This document shows, in pieces, positions 48,331 through 64,000 of a stretch of 64,000 nucleotides of DNA. The DNA lies in assembly GCF_947179165.1 (NCBI RefSeq), contig NC_077242.1, positions 3,720,001-3,784,000 of the forward strand. Direction: 5' to 3'. Both the position numbers and the translations under genes were made by a program. Every line of letters begins with the position of its first letter. Position 1 is the stretch's first letter. The notes below the pieces were generated by a model. It saw only the letters and a list, made by a program, of their open reading frames with translations. It ran no database searches and was not told the origin of the DNA. Source of the stretch: Solanum dulcamara. Its lineage: Eukaryota > Streptophyta > Magnoliopsida > Solanales > Solanaceae.

Positions 48331-48634
48331 ACATTAATTTTTTGCCTGTATTTAAGTTGTTAGAATTCCTATATTTGATTGAGGATATGTATATTTAAGG
48401 TGTCCCACAAATAATTGGTAGGTAGATGAGTAAACGATTTTAAAAGCTATGGACTAATTAATTGTAGTTACAAAACAGTATAAGAAAGACAAAAAATAAA
48501 ATACAAAGTGTGCTATCTATAGGAATCCAATCAACTATCTTTTTAAGCCCACAATGAGCATCTTGACAACCCATAATTCCTAACGTGGTGGGACTTTGTC
48601 ACTTTTAGATAAGAAAAAATATATATTATTCTTA

Positions 48635-50240
<1,606 letters not shown>

Positions 50241-53200
50241 GGTTGCTCTTGGTAAATTACTATGTCCACAAGTATTTGCTTCTTTAGAAATATATAGAGT
50301 TTTTGTGTAGTTGTGAACACTTGAATGCAAGCCATGCTTTGCTATTTACAGGCAACTTGAGTCCGACCCCGCGTCCGCACTTGTGAGCATATACATAGTT
50401 TTACATAAGCGTGTCAAAATAATTTTACCTAAGTGTGTCAAAATAATAAATGAATGGAGGCAACAAATCCTTCGCTCTTAATTCTAAGATTGTGAATTCG
50501 GATTATCAAAATAGCAAAAAAGTGAATTAGGCTTATGACCATTTGGGTCTTAAACTTTCAAATCTATTGATTCCTTTATAGGTAATAATATTAGTGATGT
50601 AGAGCAAATTTTAGAAACTATTGTAGCTCTGATACAAAATGAATTTTAAAATTTTACGCTCAGTTTGATTATTAATTAAATTATTGCTACGTTTGATAAT
50701 TAGGCATCAAACTATTATTATTTCTATAGTTTTTCTTAATAATATTTTCCAAACGATTTCAGTCTATCATGTATATATATAATTAAATTTTTCGACAAAA
50801 TAATTTTGGATGACACTACTTTATTTAATACACACCATATTTTGGGAAAGACTTATTTGCAATCATCATGTATCTCCTATATGAAATTTTATCACTTTCA
50901 TGTATTCTTTTTAATATATGACATAGTTAAATAAATCGCTTTGACGCAACCACATGACTATAATTACGTCCACCAATTACTATGTTTTTATAAATAGTAA
51001 GATTATAGGAACAACCTAAAGGTAACTCTCGGATTATTTGAATTTGCATACTCTTGTCCGTTTTAGCAAATTGAGATTTTTTAAATATTGAATAACCGCA
51101 TAAAATAGTAGAAGTCGTCAAAATTAGAGTCTCAAAACATTATTAATAAAATACACTTCTACTTGAAGATTTTTCAAAGAATAGATCTAGTCAAAAAAAA
51201 TCAAATAATATGAAATAGATGAATTATAAAACAAAACGTGACTCTTTTCCGAAGAAATTAGTAGGCAATAAATAGAGAGAATGAAGAATGCTCCAAACAT
51301 TACTGATTTGTCATTTAAGTGGTAGATGAAATGGCTATATTTTCAATAGTCAGATCAAATAGAGGTCTCACTCAGTAGCCCATAGGTACAGTAGAGGGAT
51401 GCACTTGGTCTAATCATCTGTAACAAATAACACGTCATTATGCTGGTTCACATCTATTAATATAATATAGATAATGATGTTTTTCAACTAATTAATCAAA
51501 GCAATGGATCCAGATTCGATTATAGATTCGAGTACTATATATTTAATACCACAATATATTCATACAATCGATTATAACCTGCTTAAAATTACAATCTCTC
51601 TCAATATATAAATATGAATTTCGACATGGAATTTAGTATCAAAATTCTTATAGTATGTTTGCTTCCCAAGAAAAAGATATTGTCTTCTTTTTAGGACGTA
51701 AAGAATGTATTTTAAAACAAGTTTACAGAGAGTTTACTTATGTAATCCGTCGAATCACTCAATTAATTAAGTATTCCCAGATTAAATTTAGTTAGTTAAT
51801 TAATTAATTATTTAATTCAGTCTTCGTTTTCTAAACAACTTATGTTTTTGCACTATCAAGAACAAATAGTGAAAATCAGGTTATGGAATGACTATTCTAG
51901 TACTGTAATGAACAATTTGCTACAAGATTTGATTCACTGATTATGACTTTTACTTATTTTTTTCTTTTCAACATTGGTAGGCATTTGAAAATGACACCTT
52001 GTAAAATTAATGGTGCATAAATTAATGCATCACTAGCGTTCATAAACATCGAAGAAATATCTTGCTATGAGTACACATTAAAATTAGTTACTCTCAAATT
52101 TATCTATAATAACATCATCGTGTTCTATATGTATTACATTAGGTAAGACATATTTATCTATCCATTTAACGTTATATAAATTTAAATATTTATTTATATA
52201 AATCTAAAATTAAAATAAAGAACACTATTATATGTAGATTTATTTGGGTGGTGGTCCAAGTGAGGAGGAGTCAACTTCAGCTGAGTAGTCAGTCAAATCC
52301 ATTTGTATAATGGGATCACTTGGTTTCCCCCTTCCCCATGTTTTCTCTTCTGGGCTATTCTTCTTCCCATATTCTACTGTTTTCCTCCTATCATTTTCAA
52401 AACTAATGTTATGTCATCATCAGAGGCAGCAATATTTTTCGTCTCCAATTCAACTTTGTCTTTTCATTTTCAAAATAAACGTTCTTATTAAATATCATCT
52501 ATTTTAAAAAATATATTTTAATAGCTAAAAATAATCTTATTCTTTATTTACTCTTACTTCTAACATGTGTTTAGCAAAAAATAATTTAACATATTTAAGA
52601 TCATAATTTCATGTTGGCCGGCTAAGAATTCACACGTTTAGAAAACGAATATAATGAAAATGATGATGCTGATTAATAGGAACATAATATTAGGGACAAC
52701 GTAGGGGTGATTTATTTGGTAGACAAAATAAAGGAAGCAGGTTGAGATAGATTAGATATGTGGAGAGGAGATCCACAAAACTCCAGTGATAAAAAATCAC
52801 ACATCTACTAACTTACCATTTACCGATGATCAAATAACCTAGAAAGAAAGACATGGAAGTTGAGGATTATGGTAAAAAATTAATATAGGTGGTTGTAGGT
52901 TGTTTAGTTTGTCCTTTGGAGTATTGTTATTATTACTATTTCTAATGCTCTTTTATTTCTATGATTCTTATTATTATCTGTTATTTTCTTTGATATTATT
53001 ATTTATTGTTGTCACTGTTTTTTTCTATATTTTTTACAACAAGACTATTTACTATTATATTTATTTTTCAAACCTATTTTAAAATATTTTACCTGAGTCG
53101 ATAATTTATCGAAAATAACTTCATTACCTTCACAAGGTAAGATAAGATCTGCATATACATCACCCTCCTAATTACAATTGAAAATAAAATAAACAAAATG

Positions 53201-56200
53201 AATAGAAAATATATTCAGGCAGATGCGTGAATATCTCTATCTCTTTAAAGAGATTGAATCCCACTGTGCCATAATCTAAACCGATCCAGCAGTACTATAT
53301 CTCTTGACTTGTCCCCTTCAGGATACAACAGCCCAACAACATGTATAAGTCAAACGACTCCGGATTAATTGAAGAGTTCAAAGCTCCACAAAAAAGAACA
53401 CCTTCCTTCAACATATAATTACTTTTTTTTGTATGGTGAATTAGTTAAAGACTTAGAATAATTTCTTTGTCTCAATTCACTATTTCACTACACTAACCTT
53501 ACTACACACTACAATATTTATCCACACTTTCATTTATAGGTGATTAATTCTTCCTTGACTTGAATAAGAATAAAGTGGATAATGATGTAGGTAAATAAAC
53601 AAGCAAAAGGTTACATAAGTTACAAGGCACAATAAGGTAGAATAATGAGTGAAATGAAGAGTTGATGGTTATAAAAGTTATTAATAACTAATTACTACAA
53701 GAGGCACAAATACAATGTCCACCAATGGACATAACATGATACATAATGTGACATATGATATACTTTTATTAATATTAAAATGTTACTCACTTGTAAAATT
53801 ACATTAAATATGTTATTCTTGTTATTATTTATATCGATTTAAATATCATCACATAGATTGAAAAAGTTATATGAAAACCACGCGTGTTAATAGCACACCC
53901 TACCATATAAGAGTTCCACGTCAACGGTTTTATATGTTGTTGGGGACAGGCCAATATGTTTTATCAAGGAGCATCGTTGGCCTTTTATTATTCGTAGAAC
54001 ATTTTTTCCTCCTCGTCGGTTACATTCATAGTATTCTATATCATTATTACTCGCATTTTTTTAATACATCACAATTATGATATTATGAAAATATGAAAAG
54101 AGTGTGTGGGTGGTCCCTTAAGCTGACGTGGAACATCGTTATTCTCAAAATCCAATATTAATATGTTTCCACTCCAATTTATCTTCCACTTGTCTAAATC
54201 GATCCCTCCATTTTCAAAATTTATATTCTAAATCACTTAAGAAGGAAAAGAAGAAAAAAGAGGAGGATATTATATTGAATTGGATATGTTTGACATTTTG
54301 ATGAGAGTTAAGTGGACCCTTGAAAATGAAATTTATATATTTTTGTAAGGGAAAGGATAAAAGATAATCTACGATACTCAAAATAGAGTAATTGAACTCT
54401 TCTTTATACATTTGATGTGATTTTTGTTAGTGGAGAGGGGCAATTAAACTCTTCATTTGGTTTTTGATTTACATTTGATGTGAAGTTCGTTAGTGGTGAG
54501 AGGTTTGCTACATCTTGGCTACTTATAAGGATATTTTGTGCAAAAAAGTAAATGAAGAGTATAATTACTTTGTTTAACATAGTTTAGGGCACATTTGCTC
54601 CACTTAACTAACATTAAGATATTTTTAAATGCCTAGTTACTCTACTTCAATAGTTTAGGGCATTTGATACTTTTTTTAACCCCTAGCCTTGCTTTTCTTC
54701 GAAAGTGCATTGGATAAATGTGTTCCTATGCAATAGTTCGCAAATCATACAAGAGATGTATGTTATATTAAGCAAGTCCAGTGCGATGGACTCCACTGAG
54801 AGGGCATTGACAAGGAGAATCGGTCTCTGATCTCCCTTATGAGATATCATCTACCGCACCAACTCAGTCACACTTGTAGGTCCTTTCTTTCCCTTCAATA
54901 TGGTAGGACAGAAATAGGTCACATTTGGGACTGATAATTTGGTTTGGTTGAGGTGCATTTCATTGTTCCCTTATTATGGGGGATGTATGCTCCATTTTTA
55001 GGTCTTCTGGTGTCAAATGACATCAAGAAGCCACCACTTACTTTACCCAAACCTAATAAAATAGACACATTTTATTAGTCTGAACAATTAAACCATGATG
55101 ATAGTTTATATCAATTTCAATGGTTTAAAGCAGGAAAAATGCGTTACTTAAAATAATGACTATATGATTAAGAATTGGCAAAAAAAAATGATCTAATTTT
55201 AAAAAAGCTAATATTTTTTATTCATGGCAATTTGCCACATTGCGACCTATGTGTAATGTGACATGCAACAAATTATATTTTCCTGAAACTTATGAATCAT
55301 TTAATTACGGTAAAGGTGCATCATCAAATGATAATGAAACTTTTTGGTACAACATTATTAATGATGGAAAATTGGTCCTAATTAAACATTGAAAATATAT
55401 AATGTGCCTTTCTAACTAACAAGCTAAGTACTTGTTCAAAATTTTCATTACAATTATTGTTTTAAAAGAAGTGCTGAGCGTGAGCCTTGTGGTGGGACGT
55501 TTTACCTAGTGTGTGACAAGACTTAAGGTATGTTTGGTAGGAAAAGAAAAGCCCGTAAAATATTTTAGTCTAGAAATATGAATGTCGCCAATATAGTTTG
55601 GTCTAAAAATATTTATATTATTACTTAATGAATAAAAAATATTTCTTTTCAGATAAATATCTTATTTTTTTCCGTTTAAACATATTTTATTTAAAAACAT
55701 CCAAAATATCTATGTAACAAGAAGTTATAAGATATATGACATTATCATGTAATATAAATATATACTTTTAGTCAAATGTCAAGTATTTATATCATGACTA
55801 CACCTTGTATACATATGTAGCTTCTTCTTTTTTTTTTCCAGCTATTAATGTAAAAAACTTTATTCGCACCTCCAACAATGTCATTCATCGAGTCCAAGGC
55901 AAGTTTTAAAAATAAATGCCTTCTAAAACTCTGGTTACATGTCGAAATCAAGATGATTAATTAATGTGAAACCATTGACCATTGTTGTCCGTGAATAATT
56001 CTTAGTTTGTTAAAAGTGATGCATGTTTTGTTAGTTCAAAGTCTTATTATATAATGCTGTTGATTAAATAGAATGAAGAAAAGGACGTGGAACTTACAAG
56101 TGCTGTGCAAATTGAATAATATTAGGATTGATTGATACCGCAACGTACACTATTTACAATTATTAGGAAACTTTACTTGAATAAGTGAGATTGATTTGGC

Positions 56201-56921
56201 GTATTTTCTTTATGAAAGGCAAAAAAAGAAAAAGATCTTAACGAAATGATGTAACAAATTATTTAAAAAGGCTAAAACTAATTTCCATAAAAATGTTCAA
56301 TATATATATTTAAAAATATATGAAAGAAAAGTTGTATCAGCAAAGAATGATCCGAGATTTAAAGTTTATGAATATTTTTACAATAATCTCAAAATTAATA
56401 TATAATTGTGTGCGACCCCCCTCAGTCCCTTTCATGATCTTCTAATTTTGGTCAAAAAGAAAAATTCCACCTACTACCCCACCCCCCACTGCAGCTGCCC
56501 CGAATTGTCACGTTTGTAACTGACTACTCTCAAATATTGTATTATTTCTATTCTATGCTTTATGCAGATTAAAAAGTATGATGTTTCAGCTCAACTAACT
56601 GGAAGAATGATCACGAAAATGACTTTAAAAAAAATAAAAAAAGATAGAAGAAAGATTTTGTCAATGTTTGGTGTTCACATCCAATGTACTTATTCAAAAT
56701 CTATGACTAAATTTAGAACATAAAGAAATTAAGAGACAGCGCAATATCATAATAGGGGTATATTGTATACCACATGCAAAGAACATAAAAGAGTCATTCA
56801 TGATGTGGTGCTATCATATTGTGGATTCAAAATTGGATGGCGGTTGAACCAAATTGGTAACCTTAAAATCAAACTTTAAAAAGTAAAACATAAGCAGAAG
56901 TTAATTAAGAGAATTTACCAA
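50241..56921. other. Gene-free region between the GA2ox copies (left part)
   Basis: 50283-50300 holds the TATA motif of GA2ox copy A (minus 'ctatatattt'). The rest is AT-rich. 54230-54680 has repeated 'acatttgatgtga' wording (54410 and 54471) and may be a decayed repeat. 54775-54900 is a slightly GC-richer block with wording partly echoed near 62270. No coding frame or RNA gene is supported. Confidence 0.5.
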
Positions 56922-57084
56922 CATGAGTTGTGGTGGAGTGGTGAGACTGCTTAATTCACCCTAACTCAGATGTCTCAAGTTTGAGCCCTGAGTATGGAGA
57001 AAATCTTATTGGGATCGTCACTCTCAAATGATCCCTGCAGTACATGATCCAAATTTAGTCGATATTTAATTTGAGACTTTTTTT
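56922..57084 (+). mobile_element. tRNA-derived SINE
   Basis: A-box-like 'tggtggagtgg' at 56931 and B-box-like 'agtttgagccc' near 56978 lie at the spacing of a pol III promoter. The body contains 'ctgcagtacatgatcc' and 'atttagtcg', wording I recall from Solanaceae SINEs, and ends in a T run. Flanks share 'tttaccaa' (56914-56921 and 57085-57092), a probable target duplication. Confidence 0.75.
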
Positions 57085-57092
57085 TTTACCAA

Positions 57093-59432
57093 TGATTCAT
57101 ATAAACCTCTTACGCTCCGCTAGTTCCACCACTAATTAACCTCAAATTAAACCTTCAACTTATTCCGCAAAGAGAATTGTAAGTACACTTCCATAATTTG
57201 AAGTTATTACTCTAGCTTTTTGAGGTACAATATTATTAAAGCTTACGAATCTAATAAGTATAATCAAATATCTCTGTAACAAACAAGGCACTATAAAAGT
57301 TAATTTTCTTTTTTCAAAACCCATTTTTTGTATTTTGTTATCTACTTATGTTAAGTGTTATTTACAGCAATATTTCACCGTAGCAATTAAAAAATTCAAA
57401 AAAAATTGACTGATCAAATTATGTAATGCATGATGAAATATGAAATGGGGGTCCAAAAATAGGTGGTATTCACGGCTGACTAGGTCAACAGTTCATTGTA
57501 TAAGACATTTCTAGATAAGTTCTGACATGACCAAATAGACGTAACTTTTTATTTACACGCACTCTTTGAATCTATCTACGTATACAACGACATAAATAAT
57601 CGGACGTTGTGTTAGTTGGGATAAAACTTTGGTCAGTTATATACGTTCTCTTATTCATTTATTAATTATGATATCATCAGCTGAAATTCAGTCAGTATAG
57701 TACTATAGTTATCAATTTCTACATCATACAAAATTGGTATATATAATATTGTTGATGACATATTATGGAGGACTATTGATATGATCGATATCTCAATATC
57801 AAATGTCTCTAGTACATTAATTATAAGAAGAGATTCAATTCTTCTTTCACTTTATTATCAATTGTTCATCGTAGTGACAATTAAAAATATGAAAAATTAC
57901 ATGATGCAACTAAGATAAAGCACGTTCTTTCGTAGACATCCAATAAAATAGAAACGATACAGAGAATGAGAAATAGTCCAAATAAAAAAATCACATACTT
58001 GAATTGGGTCGTGAAGTCAATAAACGCATGATATGTGATAGATATTTTTATTACTTAATTAATGATTATTTATCACACATTTTTACATTATTAAATCAAT
58101 TAATCTCAATAAGTTAATCTACAACACAACAATAATATATCAACTGCAATTCCACAAATAAATATTAGAAAAGGATTGAATGTATGTAAATTTTACCCCT
58201 ATATACCTCATAGCAATAGAAATATCAGTTTTGATAGATTTTCGACTCAAGTAAAACAATACATAACATACTGACATAAATAACGAGTGCAAAAAAAATT
58301 CAGCTCTTTATTTTCTTTGAGGATAAGAATAATGTCTAGTCAAAAATCCTAGCTAGTGCTAGTGGTAGGGAGATATATGTAAAATATTTAAAAGATAATT
58401 ATATAATTTTCTTAAATAAAATTTATATAATCAAAACTTTTATTTGACTTACTCTAATAAATCGTCTACATAGTTAATATCTAACAATAAAACGTCTACG
58501 CAGTTAATATATCTTAAGTCAAGACTTAAAAAGTTCCCAATTTAGCTTAGCTGACGTTGAATGTCCTATTTTGCAAGCTGAGCTAATTAACCAGTGCTTG
58601 TGCGTAATATAGTGCTTCTTCCGTCTCAAAATAAATAAAAAATTGTTCCAAATAAATATTATCATAGTAATTCAAGATAAAAATTAGTATATTTTTATTC
58701 ATTTTATTAATTTACCTTTTAAGAGTTGTTTTTGAAATTTTACAAACTTGTTATCATTCTTTTTGCCTTTTGTAAGTGAATTGTATGTTGAATAAAATAA
58801 TAATTATTGCTAATTTGTAAAAAGTTCTTTTATTTACTTTTGTTCATTGTTTTACCTAATATCTAGAACATAGAAATCAACTAAAAAGGCTACATTCCAT
58901 AATGGAATAAATTGTAATACTAAAAAGAGTGAAAATTATTTATACCTCCAAACTTTACTTTAAAAATTAAATTTCCACCTAAACTTTGAGAAATAATTAT
59001 TTTCCCCCTTTTTTTCTAATTGATTTGTTTAAATGTTTATTCGATTCTTACATTATCAATTTTTATCTTCTTTTTTTAACTATTTTTTAAAAATCATAAT
59101 ATTTTTATTTTTTAATCTATATAACAACTTTTTATCAAAAAAATATTGATTTTGTCCAAAAAAACAAAAGGAAAAATTGAGAATATAATTTAACATCGTT
59201 CTATAATGAAAACAAATTAATAGAAAAAAAATAAAGTTACTAATCTTAGCGGAATCTATAATGTGATAACCTTATAAACATATTTTGATGCAAGTAATAA
59301 AAAAAATAAAGCTATATTTTATAACATTTTTTAAAATTATTATCTATTATATTGTAACTAAATTTTAAAATTATAATTTAAAGAAATTATTAATGACCAT
59401 CAAAATTCATTTACCTACATAGATAAGATATA
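57093..59432. other. AT-rich gene-free region
   Basis: No coding frame is supported. A possible Stowaway end ('cttccgtctcaaaataaata') occurs near 58618 without a clear partner. Otherwise nothing is recognisable. Confidence 0.5.
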
Positions 59433-59748
59433 GGCATAATTACATAAACGTGCCCTTTTAACTTGGTTTCAGCTGTTATCTACGCCTTCCAATTTTAGGT
59501 GTGCAAAATAGACACTTAAATTTAGTTGAACAAATATACACACACGTTGTACATGACAATTCGTGTGAGATACACTCGAATTGATAAGTATAATGCCATT
59601 TAGGACACATATTATGTTATATGTAGGACGTATGTATCTATTTGTTCAACTTTATACAAGTTTAAATGTCAACATGTGCATACCCATAAGTTGAAGAGCA
59701 TAAATGACAACTGAGATCAAGTTAAAGAGCACATTAATGTAATATGCC
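59433..59748. mobile_element. Mutator-type MITE with 9-bp target duplication
   Basis: The 9-mer 'taagatata' flanks both sides (59424-59432 and 59749-59757). The ends 'ggcataattacataaacgtg' and (inverted) 'ggcatattacattaatgtgc' continue as inverted repeats for about 60 bp through 'taacttggtttcagctgtt' and 'taacttgatctcagttgtc'. 316 bp, no transposase. Long terminal repeats plus a 9-bp duplication are the hallmark of Mutator-like elements. It sits about 1 kb from the 3' end of GA2ox copy B. Confidence 0.85.
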
Positions 59749-60727
59749 TAAGATATAAGTGAAACTTAAATATGTATGCACATAATACATTCATACATAC
59801 TTTAAATGTATGTAAAATTAAAATAATAATCATAAAAAATAATATTAGATTTTGCATTAAACTTATAAAAGGATTATTCAACTTAGAATGTTAATGAATT
59901 TAAATAAATATCTATAAATACAAAGGTTAAAAAATAAAACAGTATAAAAGAATGTTATATAATAATAAAAAAGAATGTTATATAAATGAAGGATTGAAAA
60001 TGACAAGGGTAAAATAAACTTTGCATTCAATAAAACGGAAAGTTAGATATTTAAACCAAAATTTGGGAGTGTAAGTGAACTGATATTAGCATTTTGAACC
60101 ATAGGTTTGGACAAAATGCCTTTCCAACTCTAACACATTCTCTTTTAATACTAACTATTTCACAAATGTATCTTAATTATATTTAAAGAGAAGAAATTCA
60201 AAGATTACTCATTGATTATGTGGTGCAGCTTGCCTTACTGAGATTAGGGATATATCCAACATTAGATTATCTGTTAAATGAAATAAAAGTCGATCAACAT
60301 TTCAAGATTATTATTTTTATCAATCTAAGTGGCCTTCTCACGATAGACACCGGAGGGGATGCATATGCAGGCCTAATTCCTTTTTTTCATATTTAGCGTA
60401 TTTCAATGTTAAACCTCATAACCCGTTGGCATTATAAAGATTCATTTTTTTTGCTTATAATATTTTACCGATGCATATATCATCAACGAGCAATGTATGT
60501 AACCAAAATTTTAATACATATGTGCGTGGTCGAGATAAGCATTCCTAATAAGAAAAGTAGTTAATGAACAGAGTAGACCATTTCCACCGCCACGAGGAAT
60601 ATGTATAATAGATGATAATGACTTTGAACTACTATTATAAAACATCAATCTAACATTACAACAGATCCTTCCTAAAGAGTTGGACCCTTGGATGTTGCTA
60701 TTTTATCAAGAGTTTAAATTATATACA

Positions 60728-61925
<1,198 letters not shown>

Positions 61926-63442
61926 TGTTGCTGTTTTTGATGAAAATAACAATAGTAAAACTTTGGTTTAATTTCTTGTTTGTAATTACAACTGTAGGAA
62001 CTTAGCTGTGTAGAAGTGTACTTTTGGAATCAACCCTTGTTCGTTATATATAAGGGAAATCTGTGTACCACCCACCCATGCCTACACACAGACAGATATT
62101 AACAGAAGGATTAGCCTAATTTTTATCGTCTCTCTAATTTGACTTGGTGCCCATGTCATTGTATTAAAAAATATCTTGAATCCCTTCTTTTTTTCTTTTT
62201 TTTTGGGAATCCACGGCCGCTAATTTTTGAGTGTGTGTGATGAATAAATTTGTTCATGTGCAATAACTCATAAAATTGATGGGACGAGCTCAACTGAGAA
62301 AGATAACCAGTGAGGGACCTCACCTAGCACCCCTCTGAATACTGCACTATAATCTTCCTTTAGCGTATTAGTACAACTTAAAATATTAATTACTTGATAT
62401 ATAACATATAAAGATGATTATTTGAAAAAAAAAATAAAAAAATTAACGTGTTGAAAAATAAATTGTAAGCATTGATAAAATATGATGAAATAAACATTCT
62501 ATTGATGAATATTTTTTAATACGATTTTGTTCTTTCTTTGATTATTTTATACGTCAGGAGTTTGTCAAATTTCGAGATTTCTCTTTTTATGTTACCATTT
62601 ATATGAACGTGAGATAGAATTTAAAATAAAATAACCTTCCAAAATTCTAACATAGATTGAGCTAATCTAGTAAAATCCCACAATGACCTAATACAATGAG
62701 GTTAAAACTCCTATGACATTGTGCATCTATACCAGTTTTTTTTCTCCTCGTGATCATCATTTTTTCCACACACAACCTTGTGTTTGTACATGGAGGGAGC
62801 TAGTATTGAAGACATGGATTCAAAATAATTCAGTAATTCAAATTTTAAATTCTGACTTCAATAAGTATCATAGGCATTAACAATCAAACGGTATGGAATG
62901 ACGATTCAATGGAACTTAGTACACTAGGAGATTATGTCGCTATTTTGATTTAGAAATTGCTTTCAATATCTTTTTCGGACATTGATAGGTCATTGAATAT
63001 GGAAACAAACATTGACAAGGATTCTCCTCTTTCAAGAAAACACATAGTTCTAAGGTAATTTTCACTATGTCGGCAAAGTTAAGGCTTACAAGACTCACTC
63101 CCTGTCAATCTTTACCTGTGCACCATACTATTGTTGAATGGACGTAGTATTCATTTTGAGATTCAATTAATTTAAATTCACGTTGAGAAGTCTCGTTATA
63201 AAATAAAAATCATATAAATAGAAGAAGGATAATTTATTTCTTAAATTGTAGTCAATCAATATTCCCGGTCAAAAGTGAGTTCATACTGAAAGCTGGAATT
63301 CAATAACGCTAAGTATTTACCATTCCATCGTAATATTTGATGGTCAGAACTTAGAAGATTGGTTATCGCCTATCGGAATTTGTGTTTATCATAAGTACTC
63401 CAAGGCATTGCTCTTTTAATTTGTTTAGTACGGAGAAAAATA
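61926..63442. other. Promoter region of GA2ox copy B and gene-free flank
   Basis: 'tatatataa' at 62045-62053 (minus strand 'ttatatata') is the probable TATA box of GA2ox copy B. Beyond it, AT-rich DNA without supported genes. A block near 62250-62310 ('caataactcataaaattgat') loosely resembles 54730-54790, possibly an old dispersed repeat. Confidence 0.5.
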
Positions 63443-63700
63443 CTCCCTCCTTTCATATTTACTTGTCTATTATATTAAAAATAGATGTCCAATAATATTT
63501 ATCCAATTTATAAAATCAAGAGATAATTTTACACTTAGTTCCTAAATACCCTCATCATTAACTATAGTCAATTTCCCATTACATTTTTCTAGATATTATA
63601 TTTATTATATTCAAAAGGTGATATGATAAAATTATCCTTCGATTTATAATTTTTTAAGAAGTGTGCAAAATTAAAAATGGATAAGTATTGTTGGACGGAG
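63443..63700. mobile_element. Stowaway-type MITE
   Basis: The left end 'ctccctcctttcatatttac' and the right end, whose reverse complement is 'ctccgtccaacaatacttat', are terminal inverted repeats, flanked by TA on both sides (63441 and 63701). 258 bp, AT-rich, non-coding, typical of Tc1/mariner-derived Stowaway elements. Confidence 0.82.
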
Positions 63701-63763
63701 TACTTTTTAGCAAATATTTTTGATTTTTTTCATGTATAGTAATTTGACCAAAAAAGGATGTAA

Positions 63764-64000
63764 TACTTCCTCCATTTCATATTAAGTGAATTTTTGAGGA
63801 ATTTCTTATTGTTCAAAATAATTGAATTATTCAAAGTTCAAGATAGATGTTTAAAACTTTTTCCATATTTGCCCTTTTATTTATTAAAGATTTATATTTT
63901 CTAGGAGTTAAATCACACAACTTGCAAAATTATATCTATGATTTTACAAAGGATAATAGTGAAAAATATGATTAAAATTACGTCCTTGATTGTTTTTCTT
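63764..64000. mobile_element. Second Stowaway-like MITE, cut by the window end
   Basis: Begins 'tacttcctccatttcatatt', a Stowaway-type terminal repeat, about 60 bp after the previous element. The other end lies beyond the window. Confidence 0.55.

Noticed and set aside
52300..53082. Short hydrophobic plus-strand frames
   Set aside because: T-rich DNA gives Phe/Leu-rich chance frames; no start context, splice pattern or domain.
56922..57084. tRNA gene
   Set aside because: A- and B-box-like motifs are present but no cloverleaf could be folded and the body continues as a SINE.

Overview
This 64 kb window is plant nuclear DNA, almost certainly from the nightshade family (Solanum or a close relative). 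The support is spliced genes with GT-AG introns, AT-rich intergenic DNA, an RTE-clade LINE whose 3' end finishes in (TTG)n and is shared by SINE-like tails, several MITE classes, a decayed Ty1/copia element, and plant-only families (gibberellin 2-oxidase, TED6/7-like protein). No prokaryotic, organellar or viral gene set is visible. All gene models were built by reading splice sites and frames by eye.

Layout. 0-15.5 kb is repeat-rich. A locally duplicated module occurs about six times and carries a small gene for a one-pass membrane protein with a Gly/Cys-rich tail: one intact copy (minus strand, ATG at 10480) and one broken copy (12.5-12.8 kb). The array is interrupted by a dead copia element (about 1.7-8.56 kb), which itself contains a 2.5 kb insertion that looks like a solo LTR. 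15.59-17.67 kb is a poly(A)-tailed insertion flanked by an 11-14 bp target-site duplication. It carries an unrecognised 452-codon ORF and is the best candidate here for something undescribed. 18.6-19.4 kb is a single-exon TED6/7-like gene. 21.4-25.2 kb holds a tandem pair of two-exon SOUL heme-binding genes. 25.9-33.7 kb (minus) is a complete 13-coding-exon MYND-type ubiquitin-specific protease (UBP15-19 subgroup, 986 aa), with MITEs and a SINE in its introns and a possible untranslated first exon near 36.4 kb. 36.7-42.2 kb is an array of about eight 195-bp repeats split by a 4.0 kb dead RTE LINE with an 8-bp target-site duplication. 42-48 kb is gene-free. 48.6-50.2 kb and 60.7-61.9 kb (both minus) are paralogous three-exon gibberellin 2-oxidases separated by about 10 kb without genes.

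Function. The genes are not a pathway cluster. GA2ox inactivates gibberellins, the UBP removes ubiquitin, SOUL proteins bind heme, and TED6/7 proteins act in secondary wall formation in xylem. The main theme is tandem duplication (Gly/Cys-rich gene, SOUL, GA2ox) with heavy transposon insertion. From memory, tomato has two adjacent GA2ox genes on chromosome 7 that may correspond; this was not checked.
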